A stretch of DNA of 64,000 bases, taken from contig JBLSDE010000004.1 in NCBI GenBank assembly GCA_052315315.1, forward strand, positions 1-64,000. Reading direction: 5' to 3'. Both the position numbers and the translations under genes were made by a program. Below are positions 1 to 7,860 of this stretch, piece by piece; the stretch's first letter is position 1, and each line of letters starts with the position of its first letter. The notes beneath the pieces are model-generated. The model was not told the DNA's origin, searched no databases, and saw nothing but the letters and a program-made list of their open reading frames with translations. Source of the DNA: Cuniculiplasma sp052315315. Lineage in GTDB: Archaea > Thermoplasmatota > Thermoplasmata > Thermoplasmatales > Thermoplasmataceae.

Positions 1-64
1 GTGGATCATTCACAAAATATTGCCTGTACTTTTCCCTAAGAACTGTGTCGTAAAGGTCACTCAC
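1..64 (-). CDS. 5' end of an unidentified gene (partial)
   Basis: Reading leftward from a GTG at 62-64, the frame stays open to the window edge and gives an N-terminus MSDLYDTVLREKYRQYFVND. An in-frame stop lies five codons upstream of the GTG. A TATA-like AATAAA (TTTATT on the minus strand, 87-92) is centred about 25 bases before the GTG, which fits a leaderless archaeal transcript. Only 21 codons are visible, so no family can be named. Confidence 0.35.
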   Translation of the reverse strand, partial: MSDLYDTVLREKYRQYFVNDP

Positions 65-221
65 ACAGTAACATGGCTATCCCATGAATAAATGTTATTG
101 TTCCCTTATCTGTTCAGGGAAATGGGTTTTTAGAAATCCTCAGAAATATAAAATGACATATTATTTAATTATTTTTCTTCACAGTTACAAGCTTTATATT
201 AATAATTTTTGCTAGAACTCT

Positions 222-229
222 AAAAAAAA
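222..229 (-). terminator. T-run terminator after the metE operon
   Basis: On the minus strand, eight consecutive T residues follow the metE stop codon by about 20 bases. Oligo-T tracts without a strong hairpin are the usual archaeal transcription terminator. The position, directly behind the last gene of the operon, supports this reading. Confidence 0.5.
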
Positions 230-249
230 TAGAAAGTCAAATGCTTTTT

Positions 250-1293
250 TCATTGCTGTTTTATTTGACCAACTGCCAAATTCATATTGTGCAGTTTTTC
301 ATAACCGATCTGAATACTTCTTGTTCTTAAGCCACAGTCAGGATTTATTCTCAGCTGGCGGTCGTCATCCATAATTTCCCTTGCTGTGTTAATTCTGTCT
401 GATATTAATTCAACACTCTCAACTGTGTCTATATGTACATCAGTTACTCCTAACCCAAGGAACTTTCTATTTGATCCAGTTTCACAGTATTCTTTGAACC
501 TTTTTACATCTACATATCCTGGTCGTTTATCTAATCCCACTCCCAAATTAAGTGTATCTCTATTTGCAAACTCAAGATTATAGCCATCTATATTCAGGTC
601 TGGTATTATCTTAAAAAGGTCTCCGTAATCCTTACTGTAACATACATGTATGGAGGTTTCAATGCCTTGAATTCCTTCAACAGCTCTATTGACAGAATCC
701 AATACTATATTCATTTCAGATGGATGAGTTGTTGCCGCTGGTTCATCAATTTGTATCTCCATTTTTTCCTCATTCCTATATTTTTTCCATACGGATCTTA
801 ATTCATTTATCTCTTCATTAATGATCTCTCCAAAGGATATTGCAAGATCATAACGACTTGCATAATATTCGTTAAATGACCAATCCATCATAGTGTATGG
901 GCCTGTGATAGGTATTTTGAGTTTTTCTTTTGTATTTTTTAATAAAAACTCAAGTTCATTTCCGTGCAGACTTTCCCTTCTTCCTATTGGGCCGGTTACG
1001 CTACCTTTTTTATAGTATCTATTATCAAATGATCTAACCATTCCGTAGAACTCTAGATTCTGTACTCTTGTAGCGAAATGCTCATACATTTCCCACCTGA
1101 ACATTTCACCAGCAACACCCACATTTTCCAAACCTGAATTTTCGAATATTTTTAATGTTTCCAGAGTTGCCCTAGATGCTCTTTCAAAAAATTCCGAAGA
1201 TTCACCTAATTTATGGAAATTTTTGCTTAAATAATCAGGTTTTCTAAAACTTCCAATTTCCTGTGTAATTAAATTAAGTTCACCCATTATCAT
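250..1293 (-). CDS. metE: Methionine synthase MetE, catalytic (C-terminal type) subunit
   Basis: This 347-residue protein matches the zinc-binding catalytic half of cobalamin-independent methionine synthase, which methylates homocysteine. Visible motifs are IQIDEPA, the IHVCYS segment (His and Cys zinc ligands), the LEFAN segment and a C-terminal NPDCGLRTR carrying the second zinc Cys. Archaeal MetE proteins are often this short and lack the N-terminal half of the 750-residue bacterial enzyme. Its ATG overlaps the stop of the upstream metE-like gene by 4 nt, so the two are probably translationally coupled. It is the last gene of the metF - metE-like - metE operon. The methyl donor, folate, another pterin or a corrinoid protein, cannot be read from sequence. 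Confidence 0.93.
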   Translation of the reverse strand: MIMGELNLITQEIGSFRKPDYLSKNFHKLGESSEFFERASRATLETLKIFENSGLENVGVAGEMFRWEMYEHFATRVQNLEFYGMVRSFDNRYYKKGSVTGPIGRRESLHGNELEFLLKNTKEKLKIPITGPYTMMDWSFNEYYASRYDLAISFGEIINEEINELRSVWKKYRNEEKMEIQIDEPAATTHPSEMNIVLDSVNRAVEGIQGIETSIHVCYSKDYGDLFKIIPDLNIDGYNLEFANRDTLNLGVGLDKRPGYVDVKRFKEYCETGSNRKFLGLGVTDVHIDTVESVELISDRINTAREIMDDDRQLRINPDCGLRTRSIQIGYEKLHNMNLAVGQIKQQ

Positions 1294-2186
1294 TCACCGA
1301 TCCTTCTTAATATTTGCACCTTCTTTTCAGCAATCTTATTTGGAAGGAAATCCAAATAATCATTTGTTCCAACTATTATACGATCTAAATTCAGTTCCTC
1401 AATAGATTTTTTTATCTTTTCTTCGTTCTCCAGTCTGGTATTATGAGCATCGATAAGTTTGACACCAGGTATATGGGAATACTTACTGGAAATCTCAACT
1501 TGTTTTCTGTCCATATCTGTAATGATCGATTTGAATTTTTCATTCTCAATTGAGAAGTTTGTTTCCTTTATTTGTCCTGAAGTAAAGAGGTATATTCTTC
1601 TTAGGTCGATGAACCTTCTTATTAAGCTTGAATAACCTTCTGTCAAGGGGACCCTCTCCATTAAAAAAATATCCGTACTTCTGTCATAAAATCCAAATAA
1701 GGATGAGTAGAACTTCATTATATTTTCCAGGAAATCTTCATCATTTGTGGAATTTTGTATTTTTGAGAATCTTAACAATGTTAGAGGTCCAGGGGCAAAA
1801 AGCAAGGATTTTTTCGAACCCTTATAAACAGGCAAGGGTAAACTATCCCTTATTTCGTGAAAACTTAAAGGAGATATCCCAATTTCATATTGGCCATCGA
1901 ATTCGGGAATTCTGTAAAATGTATTAGTCTCTTCAAATCTAGTTAAGGGGCCTAAATTGACTCCTTTAATAAGTGAAACTATAGGTCTGAATATATCATA
2001 CCAGTTGTACAGTGGTTCAGTATGCCTTATTCCTTCTGCCAGGAGATCAAACTCCTCCGTCTTCTTAACTATATTATTTTCAAGCTCTGTGGAATTTATG
2101 AGCCCCCTTTCCCATCTACCTATAAGCACTCTCAATTCTTCTGGTTTGGGAAATATCCCTCCAATTAAACCTTCAATCTTTGTCAA
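1290..2186 (-). CDS. MetE N-terminal-like subunit
   Basis: A 298-residue protein with MetE-like barrel features (IGGIFPKPEELR at the N-terminus, LFAPGPLTLLRF in the middle, IVGTNDYLDFLP near the end). It lacks the Cys/His zinc ligands of the downstream catalytic subunit. Tandem MetE-like genes of this kind occur in several archaea, where the first resembles the N-terminal half of bacterial MetE. It overlaps metE by 4 nt and abuts metF (stop and start adjacent), so all three should be co-transcribed. I infer that it pairs with the catalytic subunit and helps to bind the methyl donor. Confidence 0.8.
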   Translation of the reverse strand: MTKIEGLIGGIFPKPEELRVLIGRWERGLINSTELENNIVKKTEEFDLLAEGIRHTEPLYNWYDIFRPIVSLIKGVNLGPLTRFEETNTFYRIPEFDGQYEIGISPLSFHEIRDSLPLPVYKGSKKSLLFAPGPLTLLRFSKIQNSTNDEDFLENIMKFYSSLFGFYDRSTDIFLMERVPLTEGYSSLIRRFIDLRRIYLFTSGQIKETNFSIENEKFKSIITDMDRKQVEISSKYSHIPGVKLIDAHNTRLENEEKIKKSIEELNLDRIIVGTNDYLDFLPNKIAEKKVQILRRIGE

Positions 2187-3002
2187 TTAAACACTCTCCA
2201 GGATTTCCTTTGCAATTTTATAATCTCCCATTGGCATCACATGAATACCCATTACACTTCCCTTAATCTCGTCATACGTATTCAAGAACATACGTCTCGA
2301 TGTACTTGCTATATCGTCTGATTCCCTTAGTTTTTCAATTTCTGCTTTACTCATATTTACACCTATTTTTTTTAGAAAAGTAATTGTGCCCTTTCTTGTA
2401 ATCGGTATGAAACCAGGAATAATTTTTAATTTATTCTTGGCAATAATCTCTGGGTTAAGATGTTCACTTGAATATATGGGCTGTGTTATAAAAAAATCTG
2501 CCCCTGCATCAGCTTTTTTCAAGGATATGGAAACTTCTTGATCTCTATACGGGTTATAAGCTGAACCAATGTTTATTGAAATCTTCTCAGCATACTGTTC
2601 ATTTTGAATTCTCCTGATCTCTCTCATTATTCCAAGGGCATCAATCTCCCTGACCTCAAGTTTGCTGAATTTTGGATCTACTGGATCACCACCGATTACG
2701 AAGAAATTCCTTATTTCGTTTTTTATTGCACTGACTATTTGAGAAATAATATATACCCTGTTTTTGTCTCTTGAGGTTATATGTGGAACAGCTATTGCCC
2801 CAATTTTCATGGATACTATCTTTGTTGTAAGAAAAGGATCAACTCCCGGCCTTCCACCAGGATTTTCAGGCGCTGTTATTACATTTGCAGCTCCATCGAG
2901 ATTCCTAGCTGCAATATCTAGATCCTGATTGTTAAGGTTTTTTTCAGGCAGAATCTCAACAGATTTTACTATCTTCAGTTCAGTTATCACTTTTTCTCCC
3001 AT
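2187..3002 (-). CDS. metF: Methylenetetrahydrofolate reductase MetF-like
   Basis: A 271-residue TIM-barrel flavoenzyme of the MetF family, reducing methylene- to methyl-tetrahydrofolate or a related pterin. Family features include the nucleotide-flavin segment FFVIGGDPVD, SINIGSAYNPY and ADFFITQPIYSSEHL, equivalent to the conserved D-F-x-x-T-Q motif. It is the first gene of the methionine operon and so supplies the methyl group used by the two MetE proteins downstream. The ATG at 3000-3002 lies about 40 bases after a strong TATA-like element. Confidence 0.88.
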   Translation of the reverse strand: MGEKVITELKIVKSVEILPEKNLNNQDLDIAARNLDGAANVITAPENPGGRPGVDPFLTTKIVSMKIGAIAVPHITSRDKNRVYIISQIVSAIKNEIRNFFVIGGDPVDPKFSKLEVREIDALGIMREIRRIQNEQYAEKISINIGSAYNPYRDQEVSISLKKADAGADFFITQPIYSSEHLNPEIIAKNKLKIIPGFIPITRKGTITFLKKIGVNMSKAEIEKLRESDDIASTSRRMFLNTYDEIKGSVMGIHVMPMGDYKIAKEILESV

Positions 3003-3030
3003 TACTTTGTTTGGATGGGGATTATCATTA

Positions 3031-3053
3031 AATAATTTCTTTTATAAATTATT
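3031..3053 (-). promoter_or_regulatory. metF promoter with inverted repeat over the TATA box
   Basis: AATAATTT (3031-3038) and AAATTATT (3046-3053) form a perfect 8-bp inverted repeat with a 7-bp spacer. On the minus strand the spacer region reads TTTATAAAAG, a good archaeal TATA box about 40 bases before the metF start. A repressor bound here would block TBP. The role as operator is inference, because A/T-rich inverted repeats also arise by chance. Confidence 0.45.
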
Positions 3054-3252
3054 ACTACAAGTAATTACAGGTGTTATTTGCAATCTTAATGATCTGAATC
3101 TTTTAAGACAAGTGAGGAAAAAAAGTTGTTTACAATGTAAATGTTCTGAAAGCTAAACATTAGGTTTGACGTTTTCTTCTAATCTTATTAAAGCGTAATC
3201 ATGGGTTTATTAATACCGTGAAAATTATTTAATAAGTTTCATGTAAGGGGTT

Positions 3253-4401
3253 ATGAACTTTAACGACGAAATTCTTAACGATCTAAGAAAAAATGTTAGG
3301 GAATTTGTAGCCAGAGAGATTGAACCAATATCTCTGAAAATTGATCAGGATGATTACTTCCCACTTGATGTTTTCAAAAAAATGGGAAAAATGGGCTATC
3401 TTGGAATTACGGTTCCAGAAGAATACGGTGGTTCCGCCTTTGGGTATGTGGGACAGGCCATCATAGAAGAGGAAATAGGGTATTCTTCCCCATCATTGGC
3501 TCTTTCCTATGGAGCACACAGCAATCTTACCTTGGATAATCTCTTCAGAAACGGAAACTCAGAGCAGAGGGAGAAGTATGTACCCGACCTTTGCACAGGT
3601 CAAAAAATAGGTTCACTGGGATTAACTGAGCCATCTTCAGGTTCAGATGCACTGGCTATGAAGACAAGGGCCACCCCATCTGGAGACTATTATATTTTGA
3701 ACGGATCAAAAACTTACATCACTAATGCTCCGTACTCCGATATATTTCTTGTTTATGCCAGGACGGGAAATGATTTTACTGCATTTATCGTGGAGAGTAG
3801 TGACGAAGGCTTTACCAGGGGTAAAAAGTTCAATAAGATGGGCATGAGAGGTTCTCCCACTGGAGAGATATTCTTTGATAATATTAAATTAAAAAAGGAT
3901 AGAATTTTAGGAGGAGAAAATTCAGGCAAGGATATAATTCTTAGTGGACTAAACTCTGAGCGGGCAATTCTTTCATTCATATTTGTTGGTCTGGCAAGAA
4001 GAGCTCTGGAAGAGGCGACGCGATATTCCATTGAAAGGAAGCAGTTTGGTAAATCTCTATACGAGTTTGAGATGATACAGGACAAACTGGCAATGATGTA
4101 TACGGAATATCGGGCATCCAAATTGCTGGCATATGATGCGCTCTATTCCGTTGAAAATAACAACATGGATCTAAAAAGCGCGGCATCATCCATTCTCTAT
4201 TCCGCTATGGTCGCAGAAAGAATCAGTCGAGAAGCCATACAGATAATGGGAGGAAATGGATATATGAAGGACACAGGTGTTGAAAGACTACTTAGAGACG
4301 CTATACTTGGGCAGATAGGAGCTGGAACAACAGAAATAAGGAAAAAACTTATTGCCAACTCACTGATAAAGGATTTCCAAAAAGGTAGAGGAATAGAATA
4401 A
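3253..4401 (+). CDS. Acyl-CoA dehydrogenase, isovaleryl-CoA-dehydrogenase-like
   Basis: A 382-residue flavoprotein that oxidises acyl-CoA to enoyl-CoA. The FAD and substrate motifs LGLTEPSSGSDA, YITNAPYSD and IQIMGGNGYMKD are present. The region that carries the catalytic Glu in medium-chain enzymes reads QIGAGTTEIRK, with no Glu at that place. The same GAGT(S/T)E signature occurs in isovaleryl-CoA dehydrogenase, whose base lies elsewhere, and E236 in LNSERAIL sits at that position. A branched short-chain substrate from leucine breakdown is therefore likely. The ATG is preceded by AAGGGG. The next gene starts 3 nt after the stop. Confidence 0.9.
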   Translation: MNFNDEILNDLRKNVREFVAREIEPISLKIDQDDYFPLDVFKKMGKMGYLGITVPEEYGGSAFGYVGQAIIEEEIGYSSPSLALSYGAHSNLTLDNLFRNGNSEQREKYVPDLCTGQKIGSLGLTEPSSGSDALAMKTRATPSGDYYILNGSKTYITNAPYSDIFLVYARTGNDFTAFIVESSDEGFTRGKKFNKMGMRGSPTGEIFFDNIKLKKDRILGGENSGKDIILSGLNSERAILSFIFVGLARRALEEATRYSIERKQFGKSLYEFEMIQDKLAMMYTEYRASKLLAYDALYSVENNNMDLKSAASSILYSAMVAERISREAIQIMGGNGYMKDTGVERLLRDAILGQIGAGTTEIRKKLIANSLIKDFQKGRGIE

Positions 4402-4404
4402 GGG

Positions 4405-5418
4405 ATGAAATGTATTAAGTGCGGGAAGCACGAAGCGGTGGAAAAGGGATTATGTGAATCCTGTCTTTGGGATTCTTTAAATATAGAAGCACCCGGTTCA
4501 ATAATTGAAAAGACCTGTCCGAAGTGTGGAGCTTACTTTGTTGGAAAGGGATGGGTTTACAAGGATGGGCAAGGGAAATTGGAGAAAAAAGTGATTGAAA
4601 ATTTCACAGTGAATGAACCGTTTAAGATAGTGAAGGGAGAAATAATTGGAAAGAACAAATTGGAAAATTCCGTTACAATTAAAATAGAGGTTGAACGAAA
4701 TCCCAATGATATAAGAGATGAAACTTTTCAAATTCCATTCATCAAGGAGAGTATAAGCTGTCCCACATGTAATAAGGTAACAGGTTCATATTATGAGGCA
4801 AAAGTTCAGATTAGGGGAATGACAGGCAACATAACAGGCGAAATGGAGCGGTTAGCAAAAATTCTGGTTTCCATGGTCGAAAGAAACCATAAAGATGATC
4901 CTGAATCCTTTATTTCTAGAATAGAGTATGTAAAAGATGGATTTGACGTATATCTTGGAAAAAGAAAGGATGGAGATACATTTGCAAAGGATATGAAGAC
5001 CAGGGAAATTTGTGACATCATAGTATCCAAAACACTGGCAGGAGTTAGGGATGGAAAGCAATTTTTCAGATTTACTTACCTGATTCGTGTTCTTGACTTT
5101 GAACCGGGTGCGGTCATTTATATCAATGGCAAAAGATATCTCTATCAGGGAAAAAGCTCTTATGGCATATACGTAAACGACCTTGATAATGGAAGAGAAA
5201 TTCAAATAAATAAGAAAACTGTCAATTTTGAAAAAACACTTATCACAGGGGAATTTGCAACCAGGAGAACTTTCATGGTTATAAGTCGTGAAAAGGAGGA
5301 GTGTACGCTTATGGATAAGGAAAATTTTACTCAAATTACCATTAAGGGTGAATGTAAGGATAACGAAATCTCAATTTTTGTATTGGGTGATGAATTTTAC
5401 AGAGTTAGGGGTGAATAG
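4405..5418 (+). CDS. nmd3: NMD3-family ribosome biogenesis protein
   Basis: This 337-residue protein starts with the archaeal NMD3 zinc module: CxxC pairs in MKCIKCG and GLCESCLW, then CPKCG near residue 38 and CPTCNK near residue 118. In eukaryotes NMD3 is the 60S export adaptor and binds the intersubunit face. Archaea keep the conserved N-terminal part and have no nuclear export, so a role in large-subunit maturation or quality control is likely. The gene sits between acyl-CoA dehydrogenase and arginine deiminase with 3-nt and 0-nt gaps, so translation is probably coupled. Confidence 0.85.
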   Translation: MKCIKCGKHEAVEKGLCESCLWDSLNIEAPGSIIEKTCPKCGAYFVGKGWVYKDGQGKLEKKVIENFTVNEPFKIVKGEIIGKNKLENSVTIKIEVERNPNDIRDETFQIPFIKESISCPTCNKVTGSYYEAKVQIRGMTGNITGEMERLAKILVSMVERNHKDDPESFISRIEYVKDGFDVYLGKRKDGDTFAKDMKTREICDIIVSKTLAGVRDGKQFFRFTYLIRVLDFEPGAVIYINGKRYLYQGKSSYGIYVNDLDNGREIQINKKTVNFEKTLITGEFATRRTFMVISREKEECTLMDKENFTQITIKGECKDNEISIFVLGDEFYRVRGE

Positions 5419-6672
5419 ATGTTCGTAAGAAAAGAATGGGAGAAACTAAGAAGTGTGATAATCCATAGACCTGGAATAGAGATAGACTATGCAATGCTTG
5501 CACCAAGGGCATTTCTATTTGAAAGACCTTTTAACAAACAAAGGGCAATTTCTGAACATGTGGAATTAGAACAGAAACTGAGGGAAAACGGAGTAAAAGT
5601 TACCTTACTTAGGGAGATGTTCAATTCAAGGGCAAAGTCAGATACACAATTCAGGGATGCAATGGAGAAAAAGGTGATGGAAAGGGTGGTATTTTACGGC
5701 GATATTGACGATTCCAAACGATTAATGGAAGAGTTCTCAAAGAATATAGGTTATCTGGATGCAGATACCCTGTTCAACCTTATGATTCTTGAACCAGCAA
5801 TAGATGTTAGAATGGACGAATCAAATAATATGCAATACCCTAAGATTTTTTCAAATATTCCATTGGCAAATCTTTACTTTATGAGAGATCAGCAGGCAAC
5901 TGGAGCCAACGGTATAGTATCTGGTAGAATGAGACTCCCTCAAAGGAGATCTGAACCCTCAATTACAGGTTTTATAATGGAAAACGTAATTGGACAGAAT
6001 CACGTAAAAAAGATTGGCGAGGAATCCTTTTTTGAGGGTGGGGATTACATACCATGTGGTGATTTTGGTCTAATAGGCACAGGTCCAAGAACGGACCTGA
6101 ATGGTGCAATGGATGCGTTGAATTCAGGGATGTTTTCCCATGACGAAGTTTTGATTTTGGAAAATCCCAAGTATGACTTCATGGTTGATGATCTTTTGAA
6201 CAACATGCATCTTGATACATACTTTAATATTCCGTCAGGCGAAGTAGCCATATGTTCCGCCAGACTTGCTAAAAAGGCAACGGGACAGGTATATGAAAAA
6301 AATGGGGAGGGATATACACCCGGCAGGAAAATCAATCTTTACGACTACATGGTAGAAAAGGGTTTCAACATACTTGATCTCAGTATAGTGGAACAGCTTT
6401 CATATTCCTCAAATTTTCTTACAATCTCCGATGGAAAGATCCTTTGTGTGGATTCATCAAAAGTATTCAGGAGACTTCTAAAGAACAACATACTTAACGA
6501 AGATATTGCAAGGAAATCATCATTTGAACTGCCAGGTCCAGAAGATGAGATGTTTCCAATCCCAAAGAAGATGGCAGAATTTGGCATAGATTATATTACA
6601 ATTGATCTTGAGGAACTAACTGGAGGTTATGGCGGAGCCCACTGTATGACCATGGCAATGGAACGCTCTTAA
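5419..6672 (+). CDS. arcA: Arginine deiminase
   Basis: A 417-residue guanidino-group hydrolase that converts arginine to citrulline and ammonia. Conserved motifs are NLYFMRDQQA, FFEGGDYI, HLDT and the C-terminal GGYGGAHCMTM with the nucleophile C409. Length is normal for bacterial arginine deiminases. No ornithine carbamoyltransferase or carbamate kinase lies next to it, so the rest of an ATP-yielding pathway, if present, is elsewhere. In an acidophile the released ammonia could also consume protons, which is inference. The ATG follows the nmd3 stop directly. Confidence 0.93.
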   Translation: MFVRKEWEKLRSVIIHRPGIEIDYAMLAPRAFLFERPFNKQRAISEHVELEQKLRENGVKVTLLREMFNSRAKSDTQFRDAMEKKVMERVVFYGDIDDSKRLMEEFSKNIGYLDADTLFNLMILEPAIDVRMDESNNMQYPKIFSNIPLANLYFMRDQQATGANGIVSGRMRLPQRRSEPSITGFIMENVIGQNHVKKIGEESFFEGGDYIPCGDFGLIGTGPRTDLNGAMDALNSGMFSHDEVLILENPKYDFMVDDLLNNMHLDTYFNIPSGEVAICSARLAKKATGQVYEKNGEGYTPGRKINLYDYMVEKGFNILDLSIVEQLSYSSNFLTISDGKILCVDSSKVFRRLLKNNILNEDIARKSSFELPGPEDEMFPIPKKMAEFGIDYITIDLEELTGGYGGAHCMTMAMERS

Positions 6673-6822
6673 TTTCAGCCTCATTGCTATTTTTGTATCC
6701 ATATTTTATACTATGAATTTCACTCAAGAATTTCTTTTCTCAACAGATAAGGGCCATAGAACGCCCCTCAATCATTGATGGTCAAATGAAAAGTTTAATT
6801 AAAAAAATATGATATGGTCGAT

Positions 6823-6915
6823 ATGTCTGTGAACTATAAAATATACATTTTGATTACACTAGCAGGTCTTTTGCCAGCAATCTGGGGTTTTCTGATGGTA
6901 ATAGTTCCACTTTAA
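6823..6915 (+). CDS. 30-residue single-span membrane protein
   Basis: The frame encodes MSVNYKIYILITLAGLLPAI followed by a hydrophobic end (WGFLMVIVPL). It is one membrane span with a short polar N-terminus. A TATA-like TTTAATT (6794-6800) is centred 26 bases before the ATG, so the message would be leaderless. An in-frame ATG at 6814 would add three residues. The stop lies 9 bases before the isomerase gene, so they may share a transcript. A similar tiny gene precedes the cinA-like gene at 36.8 kb. No function is known. Confidence 0.5.
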   Translation: MSVNYKIYILITLAGLLPAIWGFLMVIVPL

Positions 6916-6924
6916 GATGATAAT

Positions 6925-7860
6925 ATGAATTTTGAAAATCCCTTTTTTAAACAGGTAATGGATTTAGAAAATCAGGTAAAATTGAAAGACCAGTTCAAAT
7001 TAGAATCTCACTCATCAATCACAATTGCGGGGATGGGTGGATCTGGTGTATCAGGAAGAATATTTTCGGCTCTTTATCAAAAGGAGATAGTTAATATTGT
7101 TGATGGCTACAACTTACCTGAGTTTGTCAATAAAGATACCTTCTTTATTGCAGTGAGTTACAGTGGCAATACGGAGGAAACAATCTCTGTTGTAAACCAG
7201 GCAAGGGAGAGGGGAATAAAAGTACATGCAATTACCTCCGGTGGAAAACTTTCACAAATGGGTGACGATGTCATTATTATTCCAAAGGGTCTCCAGCCGA
7301 GGGAATCCCTTGGGTATTTACTCATGCCTCTCTTGAACACCTTCATGAGTAATCTGGTGTACCAGTCGGATCTTGGAGATGCCATAAATAAGGCAAGATC
7401 AAGGTCAAAGGAGATAGAAAAACTGGCTCAGAAAATCGTGGATTCAGATAAAATACCCTATATCATATCATGGGAGCCATTCACTGCATTGAGCTACAGA
7501 TTTAAAACGCAGTTTAATGAAAATTCAAAAATGTTTGCTTTGAATCATATTTTATCGGAGCAAAATCACAATGAATTGGTCCCGATGGCTCTAAATGAAA
7601 ATATGAGGAACAGGTTTTTTTATTTATGTATAGAAGGGGACCAGGATTCAAGAAATGCCAGGAGAATGGATATGGTTGAATCGATTTCCAAAGTTTCATT
7701 TTCAAGAATTTCATCTGAAGGCAAAACAACACTCGAGAAGCTTTTTTATCTTATCCATTACATAGACATCCTAACTGTTCAAGTTGCAATATTAAGAAAT
7801 TACGATCCTGAGGATGTAAAAGTGCTGGAAAATCTGAAGGGGGATCTCTCTAGGATTTAA
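6925..7860 (+). CDS. Bifunctional phosphoglucose/phosphomannose isomerase
   Basis: A 311-residue SIS-domain protein of the archaeal PGI/PMI family, which interconverts glucose-6-P, mannose-6-P and fructose-6-P. The first SIS domain shows GMGGSGVSGRI and AVSYSGNTEETIS, the sugar-phosphate loop. The segment ILSEQNHNELVP carries the conserved His/Glu region of the family. In Thermoplasma and crenarchaea this enzyme replaces the classical Pgi. Its 3' end overlaps the convergent Rqc2-like gene by 11 nt. Confidence 0.9.
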   Translation: MNFENPFFKQVMDLENQVKLKDQFKLESHSSITIAGMGGSGVSGRIFSALYQKEIVNIVDGYNLPEFVNKDTFFIAVSYSGNTEETISVVNQARERGIKVHAITSGGKLSQMGDDVIIIPKGLQPRESLGYLLMPLLNTFMSNLVYQSDLGDAINKARSRSKEIEKLAQKIVDSDKIPYIISWEPFTALSYRFKTQFNENSKMFALNHILSEQNHNELVPMALNENMRNRFFYLCIEGDQDSRNARRMDMVESISKVSFSRISSEGKTTLEKLFYLIHYIDILTVQVAILRNYDPEDVKVLENLKGDLSRI

